Positions 6,975 to 15,067 of a stretch of 32,734 bases of DNA are shown here, one piece after another. The notes below the pieces were generated by a model that did not search any database, was not told where the DNA came from, and saw only the letters and a list, made by a program, of their open reading frames with translations. A program made the translations under genes and the position numbers. Location: assembly GCA_944332315.1 (NCBI GenBank), contig CALVJT010000013.1, positions 1 to 32,734 of the forward strand, read 5' to 3'. Numbering within the stretch: position 1 is the first letter of the stretch; each line of letters starts with the position of its first letter. This stretch comes from an uncultured Clostridia bacterium (GTDB lineage Bacteria; Bacillota; Clostridia; Christensenellales; UBA1242).

Positions 6975-7970
6975 TCAATTTTCTATGACTATTGCGTGCG
7001 CAATACTGGGTATTGATTCGCCTTGAAAGCTAGAAGTTGTACTCAGCAATGCACCTGTAGCCATAAATAATACTTTTTTATATTCCTTTTCTCTTATCTT
7101 TTGAATTAGGTATGAATTTAGCATTAAAGCCGAACATCCGCACCCAGAACCGCCCATAAATGTGTGTTGCCCGTTTGTATAAATACAATGGCCACAGTCC
7201 ATATAGTTTTGCCCTAGCTTGTATCCATGATATTCCATTAAATCTACTAAAATTTCTGCCCCTAATTTACCTAAATCTCCCGAAACTATCAAATCATAGT
7301 CATCGGGCGTTGTTTTGGTATTTTCAAAGTGCGCAAGTAAAGTGGACATTGCCGCAGGCGCCATTGCTGCCCCCATATTATTTGCATCAGTTACATTATA
7401 ATCTGCAACTTTACCAAATGTTGCCACAGTAATCTTGGGCCCAACTCCTTTGTTAGATACAATTGAACATCCACCGCCCGTAACTGTCCACTGCGCTGTT
7501 GGCGGGCGTTGAGTGCCGAGCTCTAGAGGCATTCTAAACTGCCTTTCAACTGATGAAAAATGGCTTGCAGTGGCACAAGCTACTTTATCAAAATATCCCC
7601 CATCTACTAAACAAGCTCCCACCGCTAGCGATTCTGCCATTGTAGAACATGCTCCAAATAGGCCAATATATGTCACATCAAATTTTCTTGCTGCAAAACT
7701 TGAACTTATTATTTGATTTAGCAAATCTCCGCAAATTAGTGCATCTATATCTTGAGGGCTCAATTTAGCCCTTTCTATTGCATTAAAAATCACATGCTCT
7801 AGCATTTTGCGCTCTGTCATTTCGTAACTGCTACAATCCCATAAATCATTTTTAAGTACTAGGTCAAAATACGGAGCAAAGACGCTGTATTTTTCTTTTG
7901 GGCCTGCTATTGAATACGAACTTATAATTCTAGGTTGATTATTAAAAAATATTGTTTGCTTTTTTGCCAT
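6975..7970 (-). CDS. spoVAD: SpoVAD, dipicolinate-binding stage V sporulation protein
   Basis: A 331-residue protein with the thiolase-like fold of SpoVAD, which binds dipicolinic acid on the outer face of the spore inner membrane. Conserved family stretches include LICGDLLNQI, GLFGACSTMAE, WTVTGGGCSIVS and the C-terminal GGSGCGCSAL. The start is the ATG at 7970, with AGGAGC upstream, sharing one base with the spoVAC stop (TGATG). A longer frame running into spoVAC is not meaningful. B. subtilis SpoVAD has about 338 residues. Confidence 0.96.
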   Translation of the reverse strand: MAKKQTIFFNNQPRIISSYSIAGPKEKYSVFAPYFDLVLKNDLWDCSSYEMTERKMLEHVIFNAIERAKLSPQDIDALICGDLLNQIISSSFAARKFDVTYIGLFGACSTMAESLAVGACLVDGGYFDKVACATASHFSSVERQFRMPLELGTQRPPTAQWTVTGGGCSIVSNKGVGPKITVATFGKVADYNVTDANNMGAAMAPAAMSTLLAHFENTKTTPDDYDLIVSGDLGKLGAEILVDLMEYHGYKLGQNYMDCGHCIYTNGQHTFMGGSGCGCSALMLNSYLIQKIREKEYKKVLFMATGALLSTTSSFQGESIPSIAHAIVIEN

Positions 7971-8425
7971 CAAAATGCTCCTATTATAAGGTAGACAAGC
8001 CCCACTATTATTGATGCCACTACCCCGTTTACGATAACTGGACCTGCAACAATAAACATTTTTGAGCACATTCCAAAAATGATGCCTTCTTTTTTGAATT
8101 CTAGCGCTGGACTTGCTATTGAGTTCGAAAAACCTGTTATGGGCACAATTGTTCCTGCACCAGCAATAGCGCCTATATCATCAAAAACCCCAAGCCCTGT
8201 AAGCAAGCTTGCTAAAAAAATTAAACCTATCAAAGCCCATGTTCCTGCGTCTTGCGGAGTCATTGTATCAAAAATAGCTAGCAAGGAATCTTTTATTGTT
8301 TGCCCCAACACGCAAATCAGCCCTCCTATTAAAAAGGCATATAATAGCGATGGAAAGTTATGAGTTTTGGGTATTTTAGATTCAACATACGCATTGTATC
8401 TTTCATTTCTTTCATTTTTGTTCAT
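7970..8425 (-). CDS. spoVAC: SpoVAC, stage V sporulation membrane channel protein
   Basis: A 151-residue integral membrane protein with a charged N-terminus (about 20 residues) and four to five hydrophobic segments. It contains the SpoVA signature DDIGAIAGAGTIVPITGFSN at about 90-109. In B. subtilis it acts as a mechanosensitive channel element in dipicolinate movement. An AAGGTGA ribosome site lies 5 nt before the ATG. It is the first gene of the operon here, as in many Clostridia that carry only spoVAC-AD-AE. Confidence 0.95.
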   Translation of the reverse strand: MNKNERNERYNAYVESKIPKTHNFPSLLYAFLIGGLICVLGQTIKDSLLAIFDTMTPQDAGTWALIGLIFLASLLTGLGVFDDIGAIAGAGTIVPITGFSNSIASPALEFKKEGIIFGMCSKMFIVAGPVIVNGVVASIIVGLVYLIIGAF

Positions 8426-8440
8426 ATTTTCACCTTATAT

Positions 8441-8470
8441 CAATATGGACATTTTTTGCAATTTTATTCA
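8441..8470 (-). promoter_or_regulatory. Sigma-G-like promoter of the spoVA operon
   Basis: On the minus strand TGAATA (8465-8470), 17 nt, CATATTG (8441-8447). This fits the sigma G consensus GHATR-N17/18-CATNHTA with one mismatch in the -10, and spoVA is sigma G controlled in B. subtilis. Expected transcription start (about 8434) is only some 9 nt before the ATG, within the ribosome site. Confidence 0.65.
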
Positions 8471-8555
8471 TTTTTGTATTTTTTATAAATTTTTTATAAA
8501 ATCTTTAATAATTTTGAAAATTTAACAAATAATAAAGAAATCATTGGAGGACATT

Positions 8556-10547
8556 ATGAATAAATTTATTTCTATTTGCTTAGCCAGCGTGCTAAGTGTA
8601 ACTACACTTGTAGGAGGCGGTTCTGCAATTCTAGCTAAAGATACTGCGGTGCAAATTACAAATCCACAAGTATCCACACAAGATGATAAGGCAGATGCTA
8701 AATTTGTGACAACACAAAACACTGTTCAAAACGAACAAAATAAACAAAACCTTAATATCAACAATACGGATGCAAACAACCAAAATAATTGCGTAAATGG
8801 CAATTGCACATATGGCGTTGCTTCTGCCTATAACGAAGTTTATAACAATATGAACAACACTTCTACAGCAGGCTACAGTAATGCATACGGTGCAAATAAT
8901 CAATATGGAACATATAACAATACTAACTTTGGTGTAAACAACAATGCTAACTACGGTATAAATAACAATGCATCGCGCTCTAATATTGATACCTACAAAC
9001 AGCCATTGAATAGGCCTAATAATTCTAATATTGATACCTACAGAAACAACACAACACAAAATACTAACTATTATAATAACTCAAATGCAACCACGCAAAC
9101 AAAGAGTTTATCTAATCAAAATAGCACAACTCAATCTAGTAACACAACAAACAACTCAAACAACGGACAATCTAATGCAAATCAAAGGAATTATCAATAC
9201 GGACACAATGTAAATAACCAAACGCAAAGGAACAACATCAACAACAATATTGATAAATCTTTAGATAATGCAACAAATGCACAAAATACAAACAATGTAA
9301 ATAACCCAAATAGCGCAAGACAAAATACAAATTACCAAAATAATTCTACTACAAACTCTAATACTAACACAACCGCTAAAAATAGTGCAACTTCTAAAAC
9401 AAATGTTAGAACTAACACCAATACAAATACTGGCTTTAATGCTAGCACAAACACAAGCAATAATGCAATTGTAAATACAAATACTAATACCAACACAAAC
9501 ACAAATACCAATACCAACAACAACACTGGCATTAATACCAATACTACAAATTTTGGTGCTAATTATCAAAACGATAGCAGACAGTTTAGAAGTTTATTTG
9601 ATATGAGAAACAATGGACAAATTGCATATCTTGCTTTTCAAATCAAAGAACTTGCTAACAGCACAGATAACGGGCAAACTTATAGAGAAACTAGTACAAA
9701 TCTCAAAAACACTACAAGAAATGCATTAAATATGCTGCAAAACGGCAACTATACTAATATAGAATTGACCGACACTCAAAAGCAACAGCTTGATGAACAA
9801 GCAAATAGACTTTTTGAAATTGCTCAATCGCTTTATTCGTTAAACAACAACGAACTATCCCTTTATGGGTTTAGGCTTGAAACAAACTTTTATGGTAGCG
9901 ATATCGAAAATTCCTTTGCTAGAATTTATGACACTTTTGAACAAAGAGCAACTTTAATGAACGATGCAATATCAGTAATTAACAACATAACCACAATTTT
10001 ACAAAATGCATCAAATCAAAACACTACCGATACTAGCGGAGTTAATAAAGGCACAACAAATACCACTAATACTAACACAATGACAAATTCTAATGGCACA
10101 GTCAATACCCTTAATAACAATGTAAATACAATGCCAACGCAAAACACAAACACAAACGGCAATGCTATTAATAAATCTAATTACCGCACAAATACAAATA
10201 ATACTGCTAATAACACAAACGCAAATACTGGTAATACAAATGTCAATACTAATTCAATCACTAAAGACGCAAATAGTGTTGGGGGCACAAATTCGAACAG
10301 CACGCCAATAGCTCGTGCTACAAGGATGTCTTTGGATAATGATGCTAGTTTACCTTTAGATAAACAGGTAGATGAAACTATGGATAAAGCTAAAGCACAG
10401 AACGGCCCTACCATTGTAAACGAAAAAAGTGATGCGACAGATAATCCACAAGTTCGCACCACCCCTGCTCCTAAACAAAGAGAAGGCATTAAAATTAAAA
10501 ATTCTAACTTTCCTAACACTAATCCGCTTTTAGCAGAAAATGCTTAA
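8556..10547 (+). CDS. Secreted Asn/Thr-rich low-complexity protein, function unknown
   Basis: A 663-residue protein that I do not recognise. A signal peptide covers about 1-27 (MNKFISICLASVLSV, then a hydrophobic stretch ending AILA), so it is probably exported. Residues about 45-338 and 489-580 are almost pure Asn/Thr/Ser/Gln, including an alternating NT run and a twice-used SNIDTY motif. Between them, about 339-488, is a normal-looking helix-rich segment (QFRSLFDMRNNGQIAYLAFQ on) that may be the functional domain. The tail (about 580-663) is charged and polar. A strong ribosome site TGGAGGA precedes the ATG. It is divergent from spoVAC and ends in its own terminator. A spore-surface or cell-envelope role is only a guess from location and composition. 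Confidence 0.85.
   Translation: MNKFISICLASVLSVTTLVGGGSAILAKDTAVQITNPQVSTQDDKADAKFVTTQNTVQNEQNKQNLNINNTDANNQNNCVNGNCTYGVASAYNEVYNNMNNTSTAGYSNAYGANNQYGTYNNTNFGVNNNANYGINNNASRSNIDTYKQPLNRPNNSNIDTYRNNTTQNTNYYNNSNATTQTKSLSNQNSTTQSSNTTNNSNNGQSNANQRNYQYGHNVNNQTQRNNINNNIDKSLDNATNAQNTNNVNNPNSARQNTNYQNNSTTNSNTNTTAKNSATSKTNVRTNTNTNTGFNASTNTSNNAIVNTNTNTNTNTNTNTNNNTGINTNTTNFGANYQNDSRQFRSLFDMRNNGQIAYLAFQIKELANSTDNGQTYRETSTNLKNTTRNALNMLQNGNYTNIELTDTQKQQLDEQANRLFEIAQSLYSLNNNELSLYGFRLETNFYGSDIENSFARIYDTFEQRATLMNDAISVINNITTILQNASNQNTTDTSGVNKGTTNTTNTNTMTNSNGTVNTLNNNVNTMPTQNTNTNGNAINKSNYRTNTNNTANNTNANTGNTNVNTNSITKDANSVGGTNSNSTPIARATRMSLDNDASLPLDKQVDETMDKAKAQNGPTIVNEKSDATDNPQVRTTPAPKQREGIKIKNSNFPNTNPLLAENA
9474..9527 (+). 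repeat. In-frame hexanucleotide tandem repeat (AAYACN)
   Basis: Nine consecutive 6-nt units of the form AAYACN (one unit AACAAC) encode an Asn-Thr alternation. Units are multiples of three, so gain or loss would alter length without frameshift. Shorter runs of the same unit flank it on both sides. Confidence 0.85.
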
Positions 10548-10558
10548 AAAACAAAATT

Positions 10559-10600
10559 AAAGAGCCTATAATAACCCGTAGGGTTAAAACGGCTCTTTTA
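10559..10600 (+). terminator. Terminator of the Asn-rich protein gene
   Basis: Outer stem AAAGAGCC / GGCTCTTT with a nested inner stem TAACCC / GGGTTA, followed by a short T run. It lies 12 nt past the stop codon and 40 nt before the convergent end of clpC. Confidence 0.85.
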
Positions 10601-10640
10601 TTTGTTAAATTATAGCATTAAGCGTTTTCATATTATTACC

Positions 10641-13130
10641 TTATTTGTTGTTAGGCTGATTTTTATCAGATTCTGACCTAATTTTGAGAATAATTTCATT
10701 ATTTTCTACATCTACAACCACATTATCTGTTGGCTTTAATTCGTTATTAAGCAACAATTCGGCAAGTTTATCCTCAATTTCGTGTTCAATCACCCTTCTT
10801 AAAGGCCTTGCACCAAATTCAGAATCATAGCCCTTTTCTACAAGGTATTTTAGTGCCCTTTCGGTCAATTTTAGGTCTATGTGCTGGCCTTTGAGTTTTG
10901 AGCACAACTGTTTCATTAAAATCTTTGCAATTTGTGCCAACTCTTTTTGTGTGAGCGAATGGAATATTGTAATAACATCAATTCTATTCAAAAATTCTGG
11001 CTTAAAGTGTTCCTTGAGTTGCCCCATAAGAAAATCATTTATCTGTTGGTCGGTCATAGGGTCCTCTCCACGCTGTGCCAATGCACGCTTGTGTGCGTTA
11101 AGGGCTCCTATGCCACAATTGCTTGTCATAATAATTATTGTGTTCTTAAAACTTACAACCCTACCTTTCGAATCGGTAAGTCGTCCATCATCCAAAATTT
11201 GCAATAGCATATTAAATACATCTGGGTGCGCCTTTTCGATTTCATCAAACAACACAACCGAATATGGCTTTCTGCGCACAGCTTCTGTCAATTGTCCGCC
11301 ATCATCGTGCCCGATATATCCTGGAGGCGAGCCTATAAGTTTTGCTACGCTATGGGCTTCCATATACTCGCTCATATCAAGTCTAATAATAAGATTTTCA
11401 TCATCAAACATTGCTTCAGCAAGTGCCTTACACAACTCGGTTTTACCAACACCAGTAGGGCCTAAAAATAGGAACGAACCAATTGGTCTTTTAGGGTCTT
11501 TTAGCCCCGCACGCGCACGCTTTATTGCCTTTGCAACAGCCGATACTGCCTCATCCTGCCCGATAACCCTTTGGTGCAAAATATCCTCTAAACGGTTTAG
11601 GCGTTCTTTTTCGGTTTCCGTTAGCTTAGTTACTGGTATGTTTGTCCATTGCGATACAATTTCTGCAATATCCTCGGCTGTGATTTGATTAGATGTTTTA
11701 TGATAATTATTTTCATTATCTTTTTGTATTTTTTCTACCTCATCGGTTAGTTTTTTAATTGCGTCCCTAAACTTAGCTGCGCGTTCAAAATTTTCTTGAA
11801 TCAAGGCTTCGTTTTTATTGTTTTCTAGCTCCTTAATTTGTTGCATTTTGGCTTTTAAGTCGCTAGATACTATGGAGTTATTTACTTTAACTTTACTACA
11901 AGCTTGGTCTATCAGGTCAATAGCTTTATCAGGCAATTGCCTATCCATAATAAATCTATCCGATAAATTTGCAGCCGCCTCTATGGCTTCATCAGGAATA
12001 GTTACTTGGTGGAACGCCTCGTAGCTATCGCGTAAACCTTTAAGAATTTCAATTGTCTGTTCTACATTTGGTGCCTCTACAAGCACTGGCTGAAATCTCC
12101 TTTCAAGCGCTTTATCTTTTTCAATGTACTTTCGATACTCATCTGTAGTGGTTGCGCCAATCGTTTGTAACTCGCCCCTAGATAGGTATGGCTTTAACAT
12201 ATCGGCAGGATTAATTTCGCCCTGTTCCGAACCTGCTTGTGCCAAAGTGTGTATTTCGTCAATAAAAACTATGATATTTTTATTTTCAATAATTTTTTCG
12301 ATGGCATTTTTTAATTTTTCCTCCATACTCCCCCTGTACTTAGTACCAGCCATCAAACCACCAATTTCAAGCGAATAAATAATTTTATCTTTTAGTAGAT
12401 TTGGAACTTCACCTTTAGCAATAGCCAAAGCTAACCCCTCCACAACTGCCGATTTACCAACACCTGCTTCACCTATAAGAACGGGGTTATTTTTTGTTTT
12501 ACGGCAAAGTATTTCAATTATTTTATTAATCTCCTTTTCTCTGCCAATAACAGGGTCAATTTTCCCCTGCTTTGCTTTTAGCGTAAGGTCGGAACCCATA
12601 CTCAACAAGTCATCATCCAATTGACTCTTTAAGGCATTTTTGTTGGTATTTTTTTCGTTATTTTCGTGTTCATTAAAATTGATTGTGCCCCCACGCAATA
12701 CGCCTAGCAATTGATTGCGCATCTCATTTAGGTCAACTCTAAACCCTCTTGTCAATAAGGTGTTTGCCATACAATCGCTAGACATTACTATTGCAAGCAA
12801 TAAATGCTCCGTGCCCACAAAATCGTAGTTAAGTTGTACAGAAAGTGTTTGCGCAACCCTAAAAATTTCCTTTGCTCTAGGCGTAAATGTTGGCTCGCTG
12901 GAAACAAAATTATAATCGGTACCTATTTTTTCCTCGTACATTTGAGAGTAGGTTTCCTTATTGACATTATAATTTTTCAGCAATTTTGCCGCCATACTAT
13001 CTGTAATCGAAATTATGCCATATAACAAATGCTCCGAACCAATTTGGTCATCACCGTGTAGTAACGCAAATTCGGTAGCATTTTGAATTGCTTTTTTTAC
13101 ACTTTCGGTAGGATTAAACGAATAAAACAT
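10641..13130 (-). CDS. clpC: ClpC, AAA+ ATPase of the ClpCP protease
   Basis: An 829-residue Hsp100 protein that unfolds substrates and feeds them to ClpP. It has two Clp N repeats (about 1-145), a first AAA+ module with Walker A GEAGVGKS (220-227) and Walker B VFIDEIHTL, a middle region with a UVR-like segment (ENFERAAKFRDAIKKL), and a second AAA+ module with GPTGVGKTE. The UVR-like middle region marks it as ClpC rather than ClpB/ClpA. The C-terminal D2-small domain is complete. GGAGAA precedes the ATG. It follows ctsR by 12 nt with no mcsA or mcsB in between. Expression should be heat/stress induced through the CtsR operator at 13608-13624. Confidence 0.97.
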   Translation of the reverse strand: MFYSFNPTESVKKAIQNATEFALLHGDDQIGSEHLLYGIISITDSMAAKLLKNYNVNKETYSQMYEEKIGTDYNFVSSEPTFTPRAKEIFRVAQTLSVQLNYDFVGTEHLLLAIVMSSDCMANTLLTRGFRVDLNEMRNQLLGVLRGGTINFNEHENNEKNTNKNALKSQLDDDLLSMGSDLTLKAKQGKIDPVIGREKEINKIIEILCRKTKNNPVLIGEAGVGKSAVVEGLALAIAKGEVPNLLKDKIIYSLEIGGLMAGTKYRGSMEEKLKNAIEKIIENKNIIVFIDEIHTLAQAGSEQGEINPADMLKPYLSRGELQTIGATTTDEYRKYIEKDKALERRFQPVLVEAPNVEQTIEILKGLRDSYEAFHQVTIPDEAIEAAANLSDRFIMDRQLPDKAIDLIDQACSKVKVNNSIVSSDLKAKMQQIKELENNKNEALIQENFERAAKFRDAIKKLTDEVEKIQKDNENNYHKTSNQITAEDIAEIVSQWTNIPVTKLTETEKERLNRLEDILHQRVIGQDEAVSAVAKAIKRARAGLKDPKRPIGSFLFLGPTGVGKTELCKALAEAMFDDENLIIRLDMSEYMEAHSVAKLIGSPPGYIGHDDGGQLTEAVRRKPYSVVLFDEIEKAHPDVFNMLLQILDDGRLTDSKGRVVSFKNTIIIMTSNCGIGALNAHKRALAQRGEDPMTDQQINDFLMGQLKEHFKPEFLNRIDVITIFHSLTQKELAQIAKILMKQLCSKLKGQHIDLKLTERALKYLVEKGYDSEFGARPLRRVIEHEIEDKLAELLLNNELKPTDNVVVDVENNEIILKIRSESDKNQPNNK

Positions 13131-13142
13131 ATTTTTCTCCTT

Positions 13143-13592
13143 TTATTTGTTTTTATATATGTTAGTCAAAATATTTTTTAGTATTTTTGCTCGGATATCA
13201 TCCTCTACCCTAATAGGAGTTTTTAATGCTTTGGGCTCTATGGCACTGATGATACACTGATATTGGTCTTTGTTAATCTCCTTGTTTTGGTAAAGCGTAT
13301 CAATAAGTTGCCTTGCCGTATGATAATCAAGTTTATCCCCTATTTTGTCAAAAATGATTTGCCGAAAATTGTCATCAAACGGGACGCGCGTAATTTTTAC
13401 AAATCCACCACCTCCGCGTTGACTATCAACAACATATCCTCTATCTAAAGTAAATCTTGTTGATATAACATAGTTTATTTGGCTAGGAACACATCCAAAA
13501 AAGTCTGCCAACTCATTTCTAGATAGCTCTAGTTCCTCATTTACAAAATGGTCTAACAAAAATTTTTCTATAGTATCGGATATGGTTTGCAT
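13143..13592 (-). CDS. ctsR: CtsR, class III heat-shock repressor
   Basis: A 149-residue winged helix-turn-helix repressor of clp genes. The DNA-binding region spans about 1-75, with SRNELADFFGCVPSQINYVI as the helix-turn-helix and QRGGGGFVKI as the wing. In B. subtilis an Arg in this glycine loop gives heat sensing and is a phosphorylation target of McsB. The C-terminal dimer domain follows. The start is ATG 13592 with AGGTGATT upstream; a longer upstream frame runs through the promoter and operator and is not real. It lies directly behind its own operator, so it is autoregulated, and is cotranscribed with clpC. Confidence 0.96.
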   Translation of the reverse strand: MQTISDTIEKFLLDHFVNEELELSRNELADFFGCVPSQINYVISTRFTLDRGYVVDSQRGGGGFVKITRVPFDDNFRQIIFDKIGDKLDYHTARQLIDTLYQNKEINKDQYQCIISAIEPKALKTPIRVEDDIRAKILKNILTNIYKNK

Positions 13593-13607
13593 AATCACCT
13601 CAAATAG

Positions 13608-13624
13608 TTTGACTATCTTTGACT
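13608..13624 (-). promoter_or_regulatory. CtsR operator
   Basis: On the minus strand AGTCAAA-GAT-AGTCAAA, a direct heptamer repeat with 3-nt spacing. This matches the known CtsR box (RGTCAAA-NAN-RGTCAAA) except for the spacer detail. It sits just downstream of the -10 box and upstream of ctsR, as needed to block transcription. Confidence 0.93.
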
Positions 13625-13631
13625 TTCTTAT

Positions 13632-13660
13632 ATTATACTCATACAGAGCACCGTTGTCAA
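13632..13660 (-). promoter_or_regulatory. Consensus sigma-A promoter of ctsR-clpC
   Basis: TTGACA (13655-13660), 17 nt, TATAAT (13632-13637) on the minus strand: both hexamers are perfect. The CtsR box starts 8 nt after the -10, so a strong promoter is held down by the repressor. Confidence 0.95.
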
Positions 13661-13750
13661 GAGAAATTTTATATTTTTTTATATATTTTTGTACATTGTT
13701 CATATTTTTTGAAAAAATAAAAAATAAATACAAAAAATTAAAAAAAATAG

Positions 13751-13779
13751 TTGACAATATTGTTATTTTTTGATAATAT
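13751..13779 (+). promoter_or_regulatory. Sigma-A promoter of tRNA-Tyr
   Basis: TTGACA (13751-13756), 17 nt, TAATAT (13774-13779), with transcription expected about 8 nt before the tRNA. The -10 is weak (4/6) but the -35 is perfect. Confidence 0.7.
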
Positions 13780-13793
13780 AAAAGAGCACAAAT

Positions 13794-13878
<85 letters not shown>

Positions 13879-13883
13879 AACTT

Positions 13884-13914
13884 AAATCTGCAGAATGTTT
13901 CTGCAGATTTTTTT
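13884..13914 (+). terminator. Terminator of tRNA-Tyr
   Basis: Perfect stem AATCTGCAGAA / TTCTGCAGATT around a 2-3 nt apex, followed by seven T, beginning 5 nt after the tRNA. Confidence 0.93.
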
Positions 13915-14152
13915 AGTGCTACACTAGGCATAATGTTGAAAGTTCCCGTTGTAAATGATAAGTATCATCTGCATTAACAGTCCCCAAAGATTTAAGGATT
14001 CCTTTTTTCAAAATTTTTAAAAAAGTAATTACCTCTATTTATTGATAACAAAAATGAATTCTATAAGGACAATTCTTTAAGTTCCCCTTATATTCCTTTT
14101 ATTAAAAAATACTCATAACATACAGATTGCCCCTTAAGAAACTTTTTATCAA
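13915..14152. other. Intergenic stretch without a gene
   Basis: AT-rich DNA between the tRNA-Tyr terminator and repeat copy B. No reading frame has a ribosome site. One partial resemblance to the repeat left end (TTCTATAAGGAC near 14056) is seen but is too short to call. Confidence 0.5.
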
Positions 14153-14242
14153 ATTCTATAATCAATATTGGTTTATTGATATATTTGGTTTAGGTTTTAT
14201 CTATCATTTATGAAGGTTTACTCCAACATTTTGCATAGAATC
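14153..14242. repeat. Palindrome-ended intergenic repeat, copy B
   Basis: A 90-nt element bounded by ATTCTAT and ATAGAAT. It shares the left TTCTATAATCAATATTGG and the right CCAACATTTTGCATAGAATC with copy A, and a central TTATCTATCATTT with copy C. The inner stem is reduced to TTGG/CCAA. It lies in non-coding DNA between two convergent tRNA units, each of which keeps its own terminator. Confidence 0.8.
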
Positions 14243-14262
14243 TTTTTATATTTATCCAACTA

Positions 14263-14289
14263 AAAAACACTGCCTAAAGCAGTGTTTTT
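14263..14289 (-). terminator. Terminator of the four-tRNA array
   Basis: Stem AAAAACACTGC / GCAGTGTTTTT with a 5-nt loop, 17 nt past the 3' end of tRNA-Leu on the minus strand. It is symmetric enough to act on both strands. Confidence 0.9.
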
Positions 14290-14306
14290 AGAAGTGGTTA
14301 TTATTT

Positions 14307-14395
14307 TGGTGCCGAAGGCGGGACTTGAACCCGCACAGACATTTCTGCCCGAAGGATTTTAAGTCCTTTGCGTCTGCCTATTCCGCCACTTCGGC
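14307..14395 (-). tRNA. tRNA-Leu (anticodon TAA)
   Basis: An 89-nt class II tRNA on the minus strand with acceptor GCCGAAG/CTTCGGC, anticodon stem-loop AAGGA-CTTAAAA-TCCTT (TAA), long variable arm, discriminator A and encoded CCA. It is the last gene of the array. Confidence 0.96.
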
Positions 14396-14397
14396 AT

Positions 14398-14472
14398 TGG
14401 AGGCGCCACCCAGATTTGAACTGGGGAATGGAGGTTTTGCAGACCTGTGCCTTACCACTTGGCTATGGCGCC
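14398..14472 (-). tRNA. tRNA-Cys (anticodon GCA)
   Basis: A 75-nt cloverleaf on the minus strand with acceptor GGCGCCA/TGGCGCC, anticodon loop CTGCAAA (GCA), discriminator T (U73, the Cys identity base) and encoded CCA. The bottom pair of the anticodon stem is a C-C mismatch. Confidence 0.94.
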
Positions 14473-14482
14473 ATAAAAAAAA

Positions 14483-14557
<75 letters not shown>

Positions 14558-14576
14558 TTGTTAAGCACATTTGTGC

Positions 14577-14652
14577 TGGTGGGAACTATAGGACTCGAAC
14601 CTATGACCATCTGCTTGTAAGGCAGGTGCTCTACCAACTGAGCTAAGCTCCC
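14577..14652 (-). tRNA. tRNA-Val (anticodon TAC)
   Basis: A 76-nt cloverleaf on the minus strand with acceptor GGGAGCT/AGTTCCC (one G-T pair), anticodon loop CTTACAA (TAC), discriminator A and encoded CCA. It is the first gene of the Val-Gly-Cys-Leu array. Confidence 0.96.
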
Positions 14653-14667
14653 AATCAATGCTCCTCT

Positions 14668-14696
14668 AGTATACTATAATAAAAAACAATTGTCAA
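14668..14696 (-). promoter_or_regulatory. Sigma-A promoter of the Val-Gly-Cys-Leu tRNA array
   Basis: On the minus strand TTGACA (14691-14696), 17 nt, TATACT (14668-14673). Transcription would begin about 9 nt upstream of tRNA-Val. Confidence 0.92.
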
Positions 14697-14853
14697 CTAA
14701 TTTTAATAAATTTTTTTAATTTTTTTTATTTTTTATTAGTATATGATATTTTATTGTTTTTGCTATTGTTTTTATCTAAATTATAACTAAACTATAAAGT
14801 TTTAGAATTTTTTATTTATGCAACCCCTACCCTTTTATTTTAATAATTAAATA

Positions 14854-15012
14854 GTTCTATATAAATTATTGTGATGCCTAAAGAAAGAACACCCCCCAAA
14901 ATAAAGATTTGCATGGATACAATAAAAAAGGAAATTTATTATTGCTGGTATTGTAAGTTATAAAATTAAACTTTTGCTAATTTCTCTAACTGCCCCACGA
15001 ATATAATAGAAC
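14854..15012. repeat. Related palindrome-ended element, subtype 2 (copy F)
   Basis: Bounded by GTTCTAT (14854-14860) and ATAGAAC (15006-15012). Read on the minus strand it starts GTTCTATTATATTCG followed by TGGGGCA, matching 20 of 22 bases with the left end of copy E near 31827. It is longer (159 nt) than the other copies. Its right boundary touches the T tract of the neighbouring terminator. A 29-codon frame inside it lacks a ribosome site. The rest of 14697-15009 holds nothing else that I can support. Confidence 0.5.
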
Positions 15013-15045
15013 AAAAAAAACAAAAGACACTTTAAGTGTCTTTTG
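15013..15045 (-). terminator. Terminator of the small Ser-rich protein gene
   Basis: On the minus strand, stem AAAAGACAC / GTGTCTTTT with a 5-nt loop, followed by a run of eight T. It lies 23 nt past the stop codon at 15068. Confidence 0.9.
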
Positions 15046-15067
15046 CAAGGCTGATGCCTTTATCTTG

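Noticed and set aside
7971..8069. N-terminal extension of SpoVAD into spoVAC
   Set aside because: It overlaps the conserved C-terminus of SpoVAC in another frame; the ATG at 7970 has AGGAGC and matches the family length.
9474..9527. CRISPR-like array
   Set aside because: Hexamer units in coding frame without spacers; no CRISPR array or cas gene was seen anywhere in the window.
9261..9569. Hydrophobic minus-strand reading frames opposite the Asn-rich gene
   Set aside because: Complement of AAY/ACN codons always reads as Val/Leu/Ile; no ribosome site. Shadow of codon bias.
13593..13757. Upstream extension of CtsR
   Set aside because: It runs through the consensus promoter and CtsR operator, so it would not be transcribed.
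14874..14963. 29-codon frame starting MPKERTPPK with a CxxC end
   Set aside because: No ribosome site or promoter; lies inside an inverted-repeat-bounded element.
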